Assembly (NCBI GenBank): GCA_963691755.1
Contig: OY829366.1
Span: 2,170,001-2,234,000 of the forward strand
Reading direction: 5' to 3'
Source of the DNA: Dinoroseobacter sp013215265
Lineage (GTDB): Bacteria; Pseudomonadota; Alphaproteobacteria; Rhodobacterales; Rhodobacteraceae
DNA: 64,000 nt
Positions 44,165-52,497 of this stretch are shown here, piece after piece. The position numbers and the translations under genes were made by a program. Positions within the stretch are counted from its first letter, which is position 1; each line of letters starts with the position of its first letter. The notes below the pieces were generated by a model. That model was not told the DNA's origin. It was given only the letters and a program-made list of their open reading frames with translations, and did no database searches.

Positions 44165-45061
44165 GTGACAATAAGAATAGGGAATGCACCATGTTCTTGG
44201 GGTGTGGAATTTGCCGGTGATCCGCGGAATCCAGCCTGGCGTGATGTCCTGCGTGAGAACGCTGAGGCAGGGTACAAGGGAATTGAACTGGGTCCCGTGG
44301 GCTTCATGCCCGAGGATCCACCTGTTCTGGCAGAGGCGCTTGCCGAATTCGACCAGGAACTGATCGGTGGGGTTGTGTTCCGCCCCTTCCATGATCCTAA
44401 CAAATGGGACGATGTTCTGGATGCGTCGGTACGGACCTGCAAAGCGTTAACAGCCCACGGTGCGCAACATCTCGTCTTGATTGACTCCATTTCCCCGCGT
44501 CGCGCCCCGACGGCTGGACGCGCCAATGATGCCGAGCAGATGGATGATGCGGAATGGACGGCCTACCGGGACCGCATCGCACATGTCGCGAAAATGGGCG
44601 CGGAGGAGTACGGGCTGACCGTTGGCATCCACGCCCATGCTGCGGGGTTCATGGATTTTGAGCCAGAGCTCATGCGTCTCTTAGACGAGGTGGATGAGAC
44701 TATTCTGAAGATCTGTTTCGACACCGGCCATCATTCCTATGCAGGATTTGATCCCGTCTCGTTTATGGAGCGTTATATAGGCCGAATTAGTTATATGCAT
44801 TTCAAGGATATAGACCCCAAGGTTAAGGCAGATGTCATTGCCCGCGGAACTGGATTTTACGATGCCTGCGGGCAAGGCATCTTTTGCAACCTCGGGGAAG
44901 GCGATGTGGATTTCAGACGTGTCCGCGACATCCTGATTGAGAACGGATTTGAAGGATGGTGCACCGTCGAGCAAGATTGTGATCCGACCCTGCCGGACAC
45001 CGATCCTCTCGGGGATGCCAAGGCCAATCGTGCGTTCCTTAATTCCATTGGCTTTGTGTAA
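44165..45061 (+). CDS. iolE: Sugar-phosphate isomerase/epimerase fold protein, IolE-like inosose dehydratase
   Basis: 298 residues; GTG start with GGAGAA 6 nt upstream. The AP-endonuclease-2 TIM-barrel family is evident: IGNAPCSWGVEF at the start (a hallmark of IolE), GIHAHAAGFMDF, ICFDTGHHSYAGFDP and YMHFKDIDPKVKADV, supplying metal ligands, then GEGDVDFRRVRDIL. IolE dehydrates scyllo-inosose to diketo-inositol. It lies between two Gfo/Idh dehydrogenase genes, consistent with the step right after oxidation. Confidence 0.88.
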   Translation: MTIRIGNAPCSWGVEFAGDPRNPAWRDVLRENAEAGYKGIELGPVGFMPEDPPVLAEALAEFDQELIGGVVFRPFHDPNKWDDVLDASVRTCKALTAHGAQHLVLIDSISPRRAPTAGRANDAEQMDDAEWTAYRDRIAHVAKMGAEEYGLTVGIHAHAAGFMDFEPELMRLLDEVDETILKICFDTGHHSYAGFDPVSFMERYIGRISYMHFKDIDPKVKADVIARGTGFYDACGQGIFCNLGEGDVDFRRVRDILIENGFEGWCTVEQDCDPTLPDTDPLGDAKANRAFLNSIGFV

Positions 45062-45073
45062 AGGGTTCAGAAC

Positions 45074-46210
45074 ATGAAAAAGCTAAACTGGGGTATGGTC
45101 GGCGGTGGCGAAGGCAGCCAGATCGGACCGGCGCACCGTCTGGGTGCACAGGCAGATGGCAACTTTGTTCTGGCCGCTGGTGCGCTTGATATTGATGCCG
45201 AGAAGGGCAAGGCGTACGCGCAAAGTCTGGGTGTCGCATCGGACCGTGCTTATGCCAATTGGCAAGAGATGCTCGATGGCGAGAGCGCGCGCGAAGATCG
45301 CGTAGATCTCGTTACAGTTGCAACGCCCAATAGTACGCATTTTGAGATCACGAAGGCGTTTCTGGAAGCCGGCTTCAATGTGCTTTGCGAAAAGCCCATG
45401 ACGATGACCGTTGAAGAAGGGGAAGAACTCGTCAGGGTTGTCGAGAAATCGGGTAAGGTTTGCGCCGTAAACTATTGTTATTCTGCATATCCCATGGTCC
45501 GCGAGATGCGCCAGATGGTGGCGAGCGGCCAGATTGGAAAGATCCGTCTGGTTGTTGCGAACTTCAGCCACGGTCATCACGGAGACGCGACAGACGCAGA
45601 TAATCCGCGCGTGCGCTGGCGCTATGATCCGGTGATGGCCGGCGTGTCCGGGCAGTTTGCCGATTGCGGCATTCACGCCATGCATATGGCAAGTTTCGTA
45701 ACGGGCGACGAAGTTGAGAGCTTATCGGCAGATTTTGCATCCACCATTCCAAGCCGCGAGCTTGAAGATGATGCGATGGTTAATTTCCGCATGACTGGCG
45801 GGACAGTCGGTCGGTTGTGGACGTCGTCGGTTGCGATAGGACGCCAGCATGGCTTTGACATCCAGGTGTTTGGCGAAACCGGCGGGCTTCGCTGGGCATC
45901 TGAGCAACCCAATCAAGTGTATTTTACGCCCGTGGGTGGGCGAACGCAGATCATGGAGAAGGGCGAGTCAGGACTATCAGACGAAGCTTCGCGTCTCAGT
46001 CGTGTCGCCATCGCACATCCGGAAGGTTTCCCGCTCGCTGTAGCAAACATTTATGTCGACCTCGCCGCTGTAATCCGAGGGCAAACCGCGGGTGCGCTGC
46101 CGCTCGCTCAGGATGGTCTTCGGTCAATGGCTACTGTTTATGCAGCAGTGGCGTCCGCAAACAATGCAGGTGAGTGGGTGGATGCACGCCCACCAATGTT
46201 CCAGACATAA
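45074..46210 (+). CDS. Gfo/Idh/MocA oxidoreductase, second inositol-dehydrogenase-like gene
   Basis: 378 residues. N-terminal GMVGGGEGSQIGPAHRLGAQ belongs to the branch with a longer loop after the glycine motif. EKP motif LCEKPMTMTVEEGEE; catalytic segment VSGQFADCGIHAMHMASFV with Asp and His. It is more distant from the two other family members in the locus, so scyllo-, chiro- or other isomers are possible substrates. Last gene of the plus-strand unit, converging on the lacI-type gene 22 nt away. Confidence 0.82.
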   Translation: MKKLNWGMVGGGEGSQIGPAHRLGAQADGNFVLAAGALDIDAEKGKAYAQSLGVASDRAYANWQEMLDGESAREDRVDLVTVATPNSTHFEITKAFLEAGFNVLCEKPMTMTVEEGEELVRVVEKSGKVCAVNYCYSAYPMVREMRQMVASGQIGKIRLVVANFSHGHHGDATDADNPRVRWRYDPVMAGVSGQFADCGIHAMHMASFVTGDEVESLSADFASTIPSRELEDDAMVNFRMTGGTVGRLWTSSVAIGRQHGFDIQVFGETGGLRWASEQPNQVYFTPVGGRTQIMEKGESGLSDEASRLSRVAIAHPEGFPLAVANIYVDLAAVIRGQTAGALPLAQDGLRSMATVYAAVASANNAGEWVDARPPMFQT

Positions 46211-46232
46211 CAAGGCCTTAAACCATAAATAT

Positions 46233-47231
46233 CTACTGTGTGGGGCGAAGCGTCCCGCGCTCGACGATCTCACAGGCAAAAAGCCGTGCTTCGGGATGGC
46301 GCTCTGGATCATCCAGGGCGGCCACAATGAGCTCGATTGAACTTGAGATTATCTGGGAGATTGGCTGTCGTATCGTGGTCAGGTTGATGTTTTCCCAACG
46401 GGCCATCTCCATATCGTTCAGACCGATTACCCCGATATCCTCTGGAACACGCAGGTTCGCCGATTCGATTGCGCTCAAGGCGCCGATGGACAGTACGTCG
46501 TCCCCGCAAAAATAGGCTTCTGCCCGGTCCTGCTTCAGCAGACGCTGCATTTCCGTTCTGCCAGCTGCGAAGGAATACGCGGTGGCATAGCTTTCGCTCA
46601 CCTCGATACCGTCTGACGCGTTGGCAATCTCAAGAAAACCAGTGCGACGGTCGATTGTTGATGTTGCTTCGCGTGGTCCGCCCATGAAGGCAATCCTACG
46701 ATAGCCACGCGCAATCAGCGAACGGGCTGCCATACGACCGCATTCTACGTTGTCGATTCCAACGACGTGAACATAAGGCGCATTTGCAAAGCGACCGAAA
46801 GAGTGGACGACAGGGATTCGCGCATCCCGAAAAGCCTTTGAAAACTCAGGCGAAAGTGTTGACGAGGCCACGATTGCACCGTCCACGGAATATTGTCGCA
46901 ACATCCGCAATGAATTGCCCGGATCCGTTTCATCGGACAGGTTTACGAGCAGTGGACGCAGACCACGATCCTGCAGGCTTCTGGTGAACAGATCGAATAC
47001 TTCCAGAAAGAGCGGATTATGAAAGTTATTTGAAATCAGACCGATAAGCTTCGTTCGTCCGGTGGTGAGCGAAGAGGCAAGCGCGTTGGGGCTGTAGCCA
47101 AGCTCATTTGCGGCCTTCTCAACTTTCTTGCGCGTTTTCAGTGATACCGATGCGCCTTCCGTGAACGTCCGCGATACCGCCGAACGCGAAACGCCTGCTT
47201 TCGCTGCAACCTCTTTCAGTGTGACCGGCAC
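46233..47231 (-). CDS. LacI-family repressor, probable regulator of the inositol locus
   Basis: 332 residues from the GTG at 47231, which has GAGGA 7 nt upstream; a TTG 24 nt further up is less likely. The helix-turn-helix and hinge read TLKEVAAKAGVSRSAVSRTF and ELGYSPNALASSLTTGRT. The periplasmic-binding-protein-like sensor domain follows (KLIGLISNNFHNPLFLEVFD). It is divergent from the inositol-type binding-protein gene with a near-perfect CG-centred palindrome between them, so autoregulation and control of the transporter and of iolD are expected. The effector is probably an inositol intermediate (inference). Confidence 0.9.
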   Translation of the reverse strand: MPVTLKEVAAKAGVSRSAVSRTFTEGASVSLKTRKKVEKAANELGYSPNALASSLTTGRTKLIGLISNNFHNPLFLEVFDLFTRSLQDRGLRPLLVNLSDETDPGNSLRMLRQYSVDGAIVASSTLSPEFSKAFRDARIPVVHSFGRFANAPYVHVVGIDNVECGRMAARSLIARGYRRIAFMGGPREATSTIDRRTGFLEIANASDGIEVSESYATAYSFAAGRTEMQRLLKQDRAEAYFCGDDVLSIGALSAIESANLRVPEDIGVIGLNDMEMARWENINLTTIRQPISQIISSSIELIVAALDDPERHPEARLFACEIVERGTLRPTQ

Positions 47232-47292
47232 GCGGACTTCCTCGTGTTTGTTCAACGCATATGTGAATGGCGCTGAAAAGTGAATTCAATTT

Positions 47293-47308
47293 TTGCAACC
47301 GGTTGCAT
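47293..47308. promoter_or_regulatory. LacI-type operator upstream of the inositol-type ABC operon
   Basis: TTGCAACCGGTTGCAT matches the 43011 palindrome at 15 of 16 positions. It lies 62 nt upstream of lacI (47231) and 81 nt upstream of the binding-protein gene (47389). Confidence 0.85.
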
Positions 47309-47388
47309 TTCAATTTTCCCTGTGCTTTGCTTCGGGAGCGGACGAGATAGACCTTCGTCCGCAAAGAATGTGAGTCTGGGAGGACCTT

Positions 47389-48339
47389 ATGAAGAAAGTA
47401 ATGAAGTCGCTCGCGCTTGGCGCGGCGCTGCTCACTGCACCGTTTGCTGCGAATGCGGGCGGTCATGGTGATGACCTCAGCTACGTGCTGGTCAGCCACG
47501 CTCCGGACAGCGATAGCTGGTGGAATACCATCAAGAACGGTATCGCGCTTGCAGGCGATCAGATGGGCGTATCGGTTGAGTACCGCAACCCACCTACTGG
47601 TGACCTTGCTGACATGGCCCGCATTATCGAGCAGGCCGCTGCCTCTGGCCCGAACGGGATCATCACGACATTGTCGGACTATGATGTTCTGAAGGGCCCG
47701 ATCATGGATGCAGTTGCCTCTGGCATCGACGTGATCATCATGAACTCCGGTACACCTGAACAGGCCCGTGAAGTTGGCGCGCTGATGTATGTCGGTCAGC
47801 CTGAGTATGATGCAGGTTACGCAGCTGGTCTTCGTGCGTCCGGTGACGGCGTTGGGTCGTTCCTCTGCGTGAACCACTACATCTCCTCGCCATCTTCGAC
47901 CGAGCGTTGCCAAGGCTTCGCAGACGGTCTGGGCGTCGAGCTGGGCAACCAGATGATCGATTCCGGTCAAGACCCTGCAGAGATCAAGAACCGTGTTCTG
48001 GCTTACCTGTCAGCGAACCCAGATACTGACGCTGTTCTGACCCTCGGCCCAACCTCGGCAGATCCAACTCTGCTGGCGCTGGACGAAAACGGTATGGCCG
48101 GTGACATCTACTTTGGCACTTTCGACCTCGGCGCCGAGATCGTGAAAGGCATCAAGGCGGGCGTTATCAGCTGGGGCATCGACCAGCAGCCCTTCCTGCA
48201 GGCGTACCTGCCTGTTGTGGTTCTGGCAAACTACCACCGCTACGGCGTTCTGCCAGGCAACAACATCAACTCTGGCCCAGGTTTCGTAACCGCATCCGGG
48301 CTTGAGAAGGTTGAAGCCTTCGCGGGTGAGTTCCGCTAA
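47389..48339 (+). CDS. Sugar/inositol-binding periplasmic protein
   Basis: 316 residues; GGGAGG lies 5 nt before the ATG. Signal peptide MKKVMKSLALGAALLTAPFA with cleavage after ANA. The mature part is a Peripla_BP_4 (ribose/inositol-type) protein: LSYVLVSHAPDSDSWWNTIK, MARIIEQAAASGPNGIITTL and ADPTLLALDENGMAGDIYFG. It delivers the ligand to the permease encoded next. Inositol as ligand is inferred from its place in the iol locus and the shared operator. Confidence 0.88.
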   Translation: MKKVMKSLALGAALLTAPFAANAGGHGDDLSYVLVSHAPDSDSWWNTIKNGIALAGDQMGVSVEYRNPPTGDLADMARIIEQAAASGPNGIITTLSDYDVLKGPIMDAVASGIDVIIMNSGTPEQAREVGALMYVGQPEYDAGYAAGLRASGDGVGSFLCVNHYISSPSSTERCQGFADGLGVELGNQMIDSGQDPAEIKNRVLAYLSANPDTDAVLTLGPTSADPTLLALDENGMAGDIYFGTFDLGAEIVKGIKAGVISWGIDQQPFLQAYLPVVVLANYHRYGVLPGNNINSGPGFVTASGLEKVEAFAGEFR

Positions 48340-48347
48340 TAGAAATC

Positions 48348-48380
48348 GAGGGCGGCGTTTGCGAGGCAGGCGCCGCCCTC
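48348..48380 (+). terminator. Intra-operon hairpin after the binding-protein gene
   Basis: GAGGGCGGCG pairs perfectly with CGCCGCCCTC (10 bp) around a 13-nt loop; no T-tract follows. Likely an mRNA-stabilising or partially terminating structure that raises binding-protein levels over the permease. Confidence 0.65.
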
Positions 48381-48419
48381 ATTCCATCTAAATGACTGCC
48401 GAAGGGGAGCACGCTGGTC

Positions 48420-49538
48420 ATGTCCGACACCTCATCCAATTCAACAGACGAGCGGATAAAGGAGATATCCTCCTTCCGGCAGGCGCTGATCCGACCAGAA
48501 CTTGGCGGCATCGTCGGAACGATCGCCGTCTTTGCGTTCTTTCTGTTGTTTGCCTTTGACAGTGGCATGTTCAACAGCCAAGGCGTGATGAACTGGTCTA
48601 TCGTTTCGGCACAATTTATGATCATCGCAGTGGGCGCTTGCCTGCTTATGATCGCAGGCGAGTTCGACCTGAGCGTTGGATCCATGATCGGCTTTGCTGG
48701 CATGATAATCGCCATTCTTGGGGTCACTTTGGGGTATCCTATGTGGCTCGCTATTATCATCACCTTCGCTTTGTGCGTCGCGATCGGGGCTCTGAATGGT
48801 TTCATCGTAATCCGTACCGGTTTACCCAGTTTTATTGTGACGCTTGCCTTTCTCTTCATCCTGCGCGGTTTCACAATCTTCCTGCCTCAGACAATTGAGC
48901 GCAAAACGATCATTGGCGGTATTCGTGAAGCCGCAGAAGGTGATCCGTTGGCCTCGGTTTTTGGGGGGAAGATCTTTGGGAATGTTTTTAACTGGATGGG
49001 CGACGCAGGCATCATCGCAACATTCCAGCGTGGCACGCGGGCAGGGGACCCAGTGGTTGACGGCATTCCTATGCTGATTGTCTGGGCAATCCTTCTGGTG
49101 ATCTTCGGCCATGTTCTTCTAACCAAGACCAAATTTGGCAACTGGATCTTCGCATCGGGTGGCGATCCGGAAGCGGCGCGCAACTCTGGCGTTCCGGTGA
49201 ACAAAGTTAAAATGCTGATGTTTATGTTCACCGCATTCTGCGCCTGCGTCTTTGCAACATGTCAGGTTATGGAGTTCGGATCAGCTGGTGCCGATCGGGG
49301 CCTTTTGAAAGAGTTCGAAGCGATCATCGCCGTGGTTATCGGGGGCGCATTGCTGACAGGCGGATACGGCTCAGTTCTGGGGGCCGCCCTTGGCGCATTG
49401 ATCTTTGGGGTCGTGCAGCAGGGCCTTTTCTTTGCGGGCGTCGAAAGCTCACTCTTCCGGGTTTTCCTGGGAGTGATCCTTCTCGCGGCCGTGATCCTAA
49501 ATACCTACATTCGTCGCATGATCACGGGGGAGCGTTGA
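48420..49538 (+). CDS. ABC transporter permease, ribose/inositol type
   Basis: 372 residues of the BPD_transp_2 family (RbsC/IatP-like) with about 8-10 membrane helices. The GEFDLSVGSMIGFAGM segment is the family mark and GGDPEAARNSGVPVNKVK is the cytoplasmic coupling loop. There is a longer insertion (about residues 160-200, including GGIREAAEGDPLASVFGGKI) than in E. coli RbsC, as seen in several alphaproteobacterial homologues. The ATPase gene begins 1 nt after the stop. Confidence 0.9.
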   Translation: MSDTSSNSTDERIKEISSFRQALIRPELGGIVGTIAVFAFFLLFAFDSGMFNSQGVMNWSIVSAQFMIIAVGACLLMIAGEFDLSVGSMIGFAGMIIAILGVTLGYPMWLAIIITFALCVAIGALNGFIVIRTGLPSFIVTLAFLFILRGFTIFLPQTIERKTIIGGIREAAEGDPLASVFGGKIFGNVFNWMGDAGIIATFQRGTRAGDPVVDGIPMLIVWAILLVIFGHVLLTKTKFGNWIFASGGDPEAARNSGVPVNKVKMLMFMFTAFCACVFATCQVMEFGSAGADRGLLKEFEAIIAVVIGGALLTGGYGSVLGAALGALIFGVVQQGLFFAGVESSLFRVFLGVILLAAVILNTYIRRMITGER

Positions 49539-49539
49539 T

Positions 49540-50334
49540 ATGAACACCCGATCCACACACGCGCCCATCATCCAGATGCAGAACATCGAAAAGCATTTTG
49601 GTGCGGTCATCGCTTTGGCAGGCGTCTCGATCGATGTCTATCCCGGTGAATGTCATTGTCTTCTCGGGGACAACGGTGCGGGCAAATCGACCTTCATCAA
49701 AACGATGTCCGGCGTTCATACCCCAACAAAAGGGGAAATCATCTTTGATGGTCAGCCGATGAACTTCAACGATCCCCGTGATGCCATGGAGGCAGGGATC
49801 GCGACCGTTCACCAGCACCTCGCGATGATACCCCTGATGTCAGTCAGCCGGAACTTCTTTATGGGCAACGAACCCGTGAAAAAGATCGCGGGCCTGTCAT
49901 TTTTCGACAAGGACTTGGCCGACAGAGTCACCATGGAAGAGATGCGCAAGATGGGCATCAACCTTCGCGGTCCCGATCAGGCAGTTGGGACATTGTCGGG
50001 TGGTGAACGCCAGACGGTTGCTATCAGTCGCGCAGTGTACTTTGGTGCGAAAGTTTTGATCCTTGATGAGCCGACATCCGCTCTGGGTGTCCGTCAAACC
50101 TCCAACGTGCTGGCTACGATTGACAAGGTGCGCAAACAGGGTGTCGCAGTTGTCTTCATCACCCACAATGTCCGGCATGCTTTGGCCGTGGGCGACCGCT
50201 TTACTGTTCTAAACCGAGGGCAGACGCTGGGAACCGCGCAGCGCGGGCAGATCACGCCGGAAGAGCTACAAGACATGATGGCGGGGGGGCAGGAACTGGC
50301 CACGCTTGAAGGTTCGCTCGGCGGAACGGTTTGA
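49540..50334 (+). CDS. ABC transporter ATP-binding protein, single-domain inositol/sugar type
   Basis: 264 residues; one ATPase domain rather than the tandem pair of RbsA, as in IatA-like proteins. Walker A LLGDNGAGKSTFIKTMSGVH, signature VGTLSGGERQTVAISRAVYF, Walker B VLILDEPTSALGVRQT, H-loop VVFITHNVRHA. GGGGGAG lies upstream. It energises the permease encoded before it. Confidence 0.92.
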   Translation: MNTRSTHAPIIQMQNIEKHFGAVIALAGVSIDVYPGECHCLLGDNGAGKSTFIKTMSGVHTPTKGEIIFDGQPMNFNDPRDAMEAGIATVHQHLAMIPLMSVSRNFFMGNEPVKKIAGLSFFDKDLADRVTMEEMRKMGINLRGPDQAVGTLSGGERQTVAISRAVYFGAKVLILDEPTSALGVRQTSNVLATIDKVRKQGVAVVFITHNVRHALAVGDRFTVLNRGQTLGTAQRGQITPEELQDMMAGGQELATLEGSLGGTV

Positions 50335-50350
50335 TCCAAGGGGTGGCGCG

Positions 50351-50563
50351 ATGAGCCGGCGGCCAAATCCGGCGCTTGACTTGCGCCACCCTTTCTTTCG
50401 CCCTGTTTGGCGACGGGTCGTGCTTGTCAGTGCTCTTGTGTTTTGGACGGTCATAGAAATCACGCAAGGCAACCCATTCTGGGCCGTGCTGGTTGGAGGT
50501 ATATGCGCCTATGCGAGCTACGTTTTCTTCCTTGCTTTCGACCTCGACGATGAAGGGGCCTGA
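50351..50563 (+). CDS. Small two-helix membrane protein within the inositol transport operon
   Basis: 70 residues from the ATG at 50351 (GGGGTGG upstream). After a basic start (MSRRPNPALDLRHPFFRP) come two hydrophobic segments, about 21-36 and 42-60 (RRVVLVSALVFWTVIEI; FWAVLVGGICAYASYVFFLA), and an acidic tail DLDDEGA. It starts 16 nt after the ATPase stop and 27 nt before iolB, so it is probably co-transcribed. Similar unnamed proteins occur in roseobacters; function unknown. Confidence 0.65.
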   Translation: MSRRPNPALDLRHPFFRPVWRRVVLVSALVFWTVIEITQGNPFWAVLVGGICAYASYVFFLAFDLDDEGA

Positions 50564-50590
50564 TCGAAAGCCAGCTTATGAGTTTTGAGA

Positions 50591-51400
50591 ATGACTGATC
50601 TTCTGCGCAAGCCAACCGCGCTATATGGCAAGGTGCATGACATTACGCCTGAAACGGCGAACTGGGGCTATGTGGGCTTCGGTCTCTATCATCTGAAACC
50701 GGGCGAACGTTTCGAAGAAAACACCGGAGATCGCGAAGTTATCCTTGTGCTCGTTGAAGGCAAAGCCCGCATCAGCGCGGGCGGTATCGATCTTGGAGAA
50801 CTGGGCGACCGGATCTCGGTTTTTGAAAAAACAGCGCCGCACTGTGCGTATGTGCCTGGTGACACAGATTGGTCTGGTGAGGCAACCACGGACTGCGTCT
50901 TGGCCGTTTGCACAGCCCCTGCGCTGGGTGATTATCCCGTGCAGAGGCTCGGCCCGGATGGGATTGAGTTGACCCAACGTGGCAAAGGCCAGAATACGCG
51001 GTTCATCAACAATATTGCGATGGAAGGGCGCGACGTAGCGGGCAGCTTGCTTGTAACCGAGGTCTTCACCCCAGCAGGCAACTGGTCGTCCTATCCCAGC
51101 CATCGGCACGACGAGGACGACTATCCCAACATGACCTACCTCGAAGAGACATATTATCATCGCCTGAACCCGTCGCAGGGCTTTGGTGTGCAGCGTGTCT
51201 ATACCGAAGACGGGTCGCTGGATGAGACCATGGCGGTCAAAGACGGTGATGTAGTGCTTGTGCCCAAAGGGCATCATCCCTGCGCGGCGCCGTATGGCTA
51301 CGAGATGTATTATCTGAATGTCATGGCTGGCCCGCTTAGAAAGTGGCGCTTTAAAAATGATCCCGACCACGATTGGATTGCACAGCGGGACGCCGACTAG
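50591..51400 (+). CDS. iolB: 5-deoxy-glucuronate isomerase
   Basis: 269 residues, start MTDLLRKPTALYG at 50591. This is the standard IolB: GFGLYHLKPGERFEENTGDR in the N-terminal cupin, SSYPSHRHDEDD and LEETYYHRLNPSQGFGVQRV for the metal site, and VPKGHHPCAAPYGYEMYYLN then FKNDPDHDWI at the end. It isomerises 5-deoxyglucuronate in inositol catabolism. Its last 50 nt overlap the end of the convergent lacI-type gene. Confidence 0.93.
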   Translation: MTDLLRKPTALYGKVHDITPETANWGYVGFGLYHLKPGERFEENTGDREVILVLVEGKARISAGGIDLGELGDRISVFEKTAPHCAYVPGDTDWSGEATTDCVLAVCTAPALGDYPVQRLGPDGIELTQRGKGQNTRFINNIAMEGRDVAGSLLVTEVFTPAGNWSSYPSHRHDEDDYPNMTYLEETYYHRLNPSQGFGVQRVYTEDGSLDETMAVKDGDVVLVPKGHHPCAAPYGYEMYYLNVMAGPLRKWRFKNDPDHDWIAQRDAD

Positions 51401-52421
51401 CTGATACCGGAATATTGTAGGGCGTTATGATCTGAAGCGCGCTTTGCAATGTGCCTTCGAGTTTTGGCCTCAGACGATGGCAGCCTGCGAAGGCCGAGAA
51501 AACACTTCTCATGTCGCTTTCTAGATCGTGATGTAGCACGTATGTCAGTTTTTTCTGCGACAGAAGTGTGCGGTTCTCTGCGTCGAGATCATGCGCAACG
51601 AAGACCAATTTCTTTGCGGTTTCATTCGGCAGGTGGGCGAGAATTGATGCGTTGCCTCCCCCCATCGAGTAGACACCATCAAGTTTGCCGGGGTTTTGAA
51701 GAACCGCTCCAAGGGTCTCACTTACAGCAAACGCAAGACCACCACTGCCCCCAAATTCAACGATTTTGCTATCGGGTCGTAAATCTTGGAATTCACGCTT
51801 GAATGCGTGGTAACGTTCAGCTTCGCCCGTAAAGCTGTCTTGTGAGATATTTGCCAGTACCGTGGCTTTGCCCGGCGGGAGCGCGTTGGCCATCAAGAAC
51901 GCCGCGGTTTTGCCTGCAGCAAAGTTATCTATCCCCACATAGCAACTGCGCGATGAATTCGGCAGGTCCGTCGCGATGGTGATGACGGGGATGCCTTTGT
52001 TTTCCAGCGCATCCACGGCCTCGTTAATCTTTGGCACATCGCGGGCTTTCAGACAGATGCCTTGCGTGCCACGCTTTGTAATTCGCTTGAGGTGCGCAAT
52101 CATTTCGTCATCAGACATGGTTTCCTGAAACCAGAACCGTGGTCGAAAGACACCAACCCCGACGGAAGGCAGAACGGCTTCAGCTGCGCGTTTGACCTCG
52201 GTGCTAAACCGCGAAGGCGCTTCTATGACAAAGTCGACAAACAGTCTTTGGCCTTGTGCTGCAAGCTGCGAACGTTGGCGCGAAAGCTCTGATATTGCCG
52301 CGTTGACCCGGTCGCGCGTCGGCGCACTGACATGTGCGCGATTGTTCAGCACGCGGTCCACGGTTGCTGTGCCCAATCCAGATTGACGAGCGATTTCTTT
52401 GATCGGAAATAGATGTGCCAT
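51351..52421 (-). CDS. LacI-family regulator (second)
   Basis: 356 residues from MAHLFPIKEIARQSGLGTAT at 52421. The helix-turn-helix is complete (TVDRVLNNRAHVSAPTRDRV) and is followed by a long Peripla_BP-type sensor domain (FVIEAPSRFSTEVKRAAEAV). This longer branch, without the usual hinge Pro-Asn-Ala motif, is common in alphaproteobacteria near sugar or amino-sugar genes. It is divergent from the phytanoyl-CoA-dioxygenase-like gene, which is the likely target. Its 3' end overlaps iolB by 50 nt on the opposite strand. Confidence 0.87.
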   Translation of the reverse strand: MAHLFPIKEIARQSGLGTATVDRVLNNRAHVSAPTRDRVNAAISELSRQRSQLAAQGQRLFVDFVIEAPSRFSTEVKRAAEAVLPSVGVGVFRPRFWFQETMSDDEMIAHLKRITKRGTQGICLKARDVPKINEAVDALENKGIPVITIATDLPNSSRSCYVGIDNFAAGKTAAFLMANALPPGKATVLANISQDSFTGEAERYHAFKREFQDLRPDSKIVEFGGSGGLAFAVSETLGAVLQNPGKLDGVYSMGGGNASILAHLPNETAKKLVFVAHDLDAENRTLLSQKKLTYVLHHDLESDMRSVFSAFAGCHRLRPKLEGTLQSALQIITPYNIPVSASRRPAVQSNRGRDHF

Positions 52422-52441
52422 TGATGGTTTTTTGATGTGTT

Positions 52442-52457
52442 TTGCTCGATCAGGCAA
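52442..52457. promoter_or_regulatory. Candidate operator for the second LacI regulator
   Basis: TTGCTCGATCAGGCAA is an imperfect palindrome (TTGC...GCAA) in the 76-nt divergent region, 20 nt from the lacI-type start and 40 nt from the dioxygenase start. Confidence 0.4.
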
Positions 52458-52497
52458 GCCATACATTGGCTAGGCTCAGACCAAATGGAGGAGCGCA

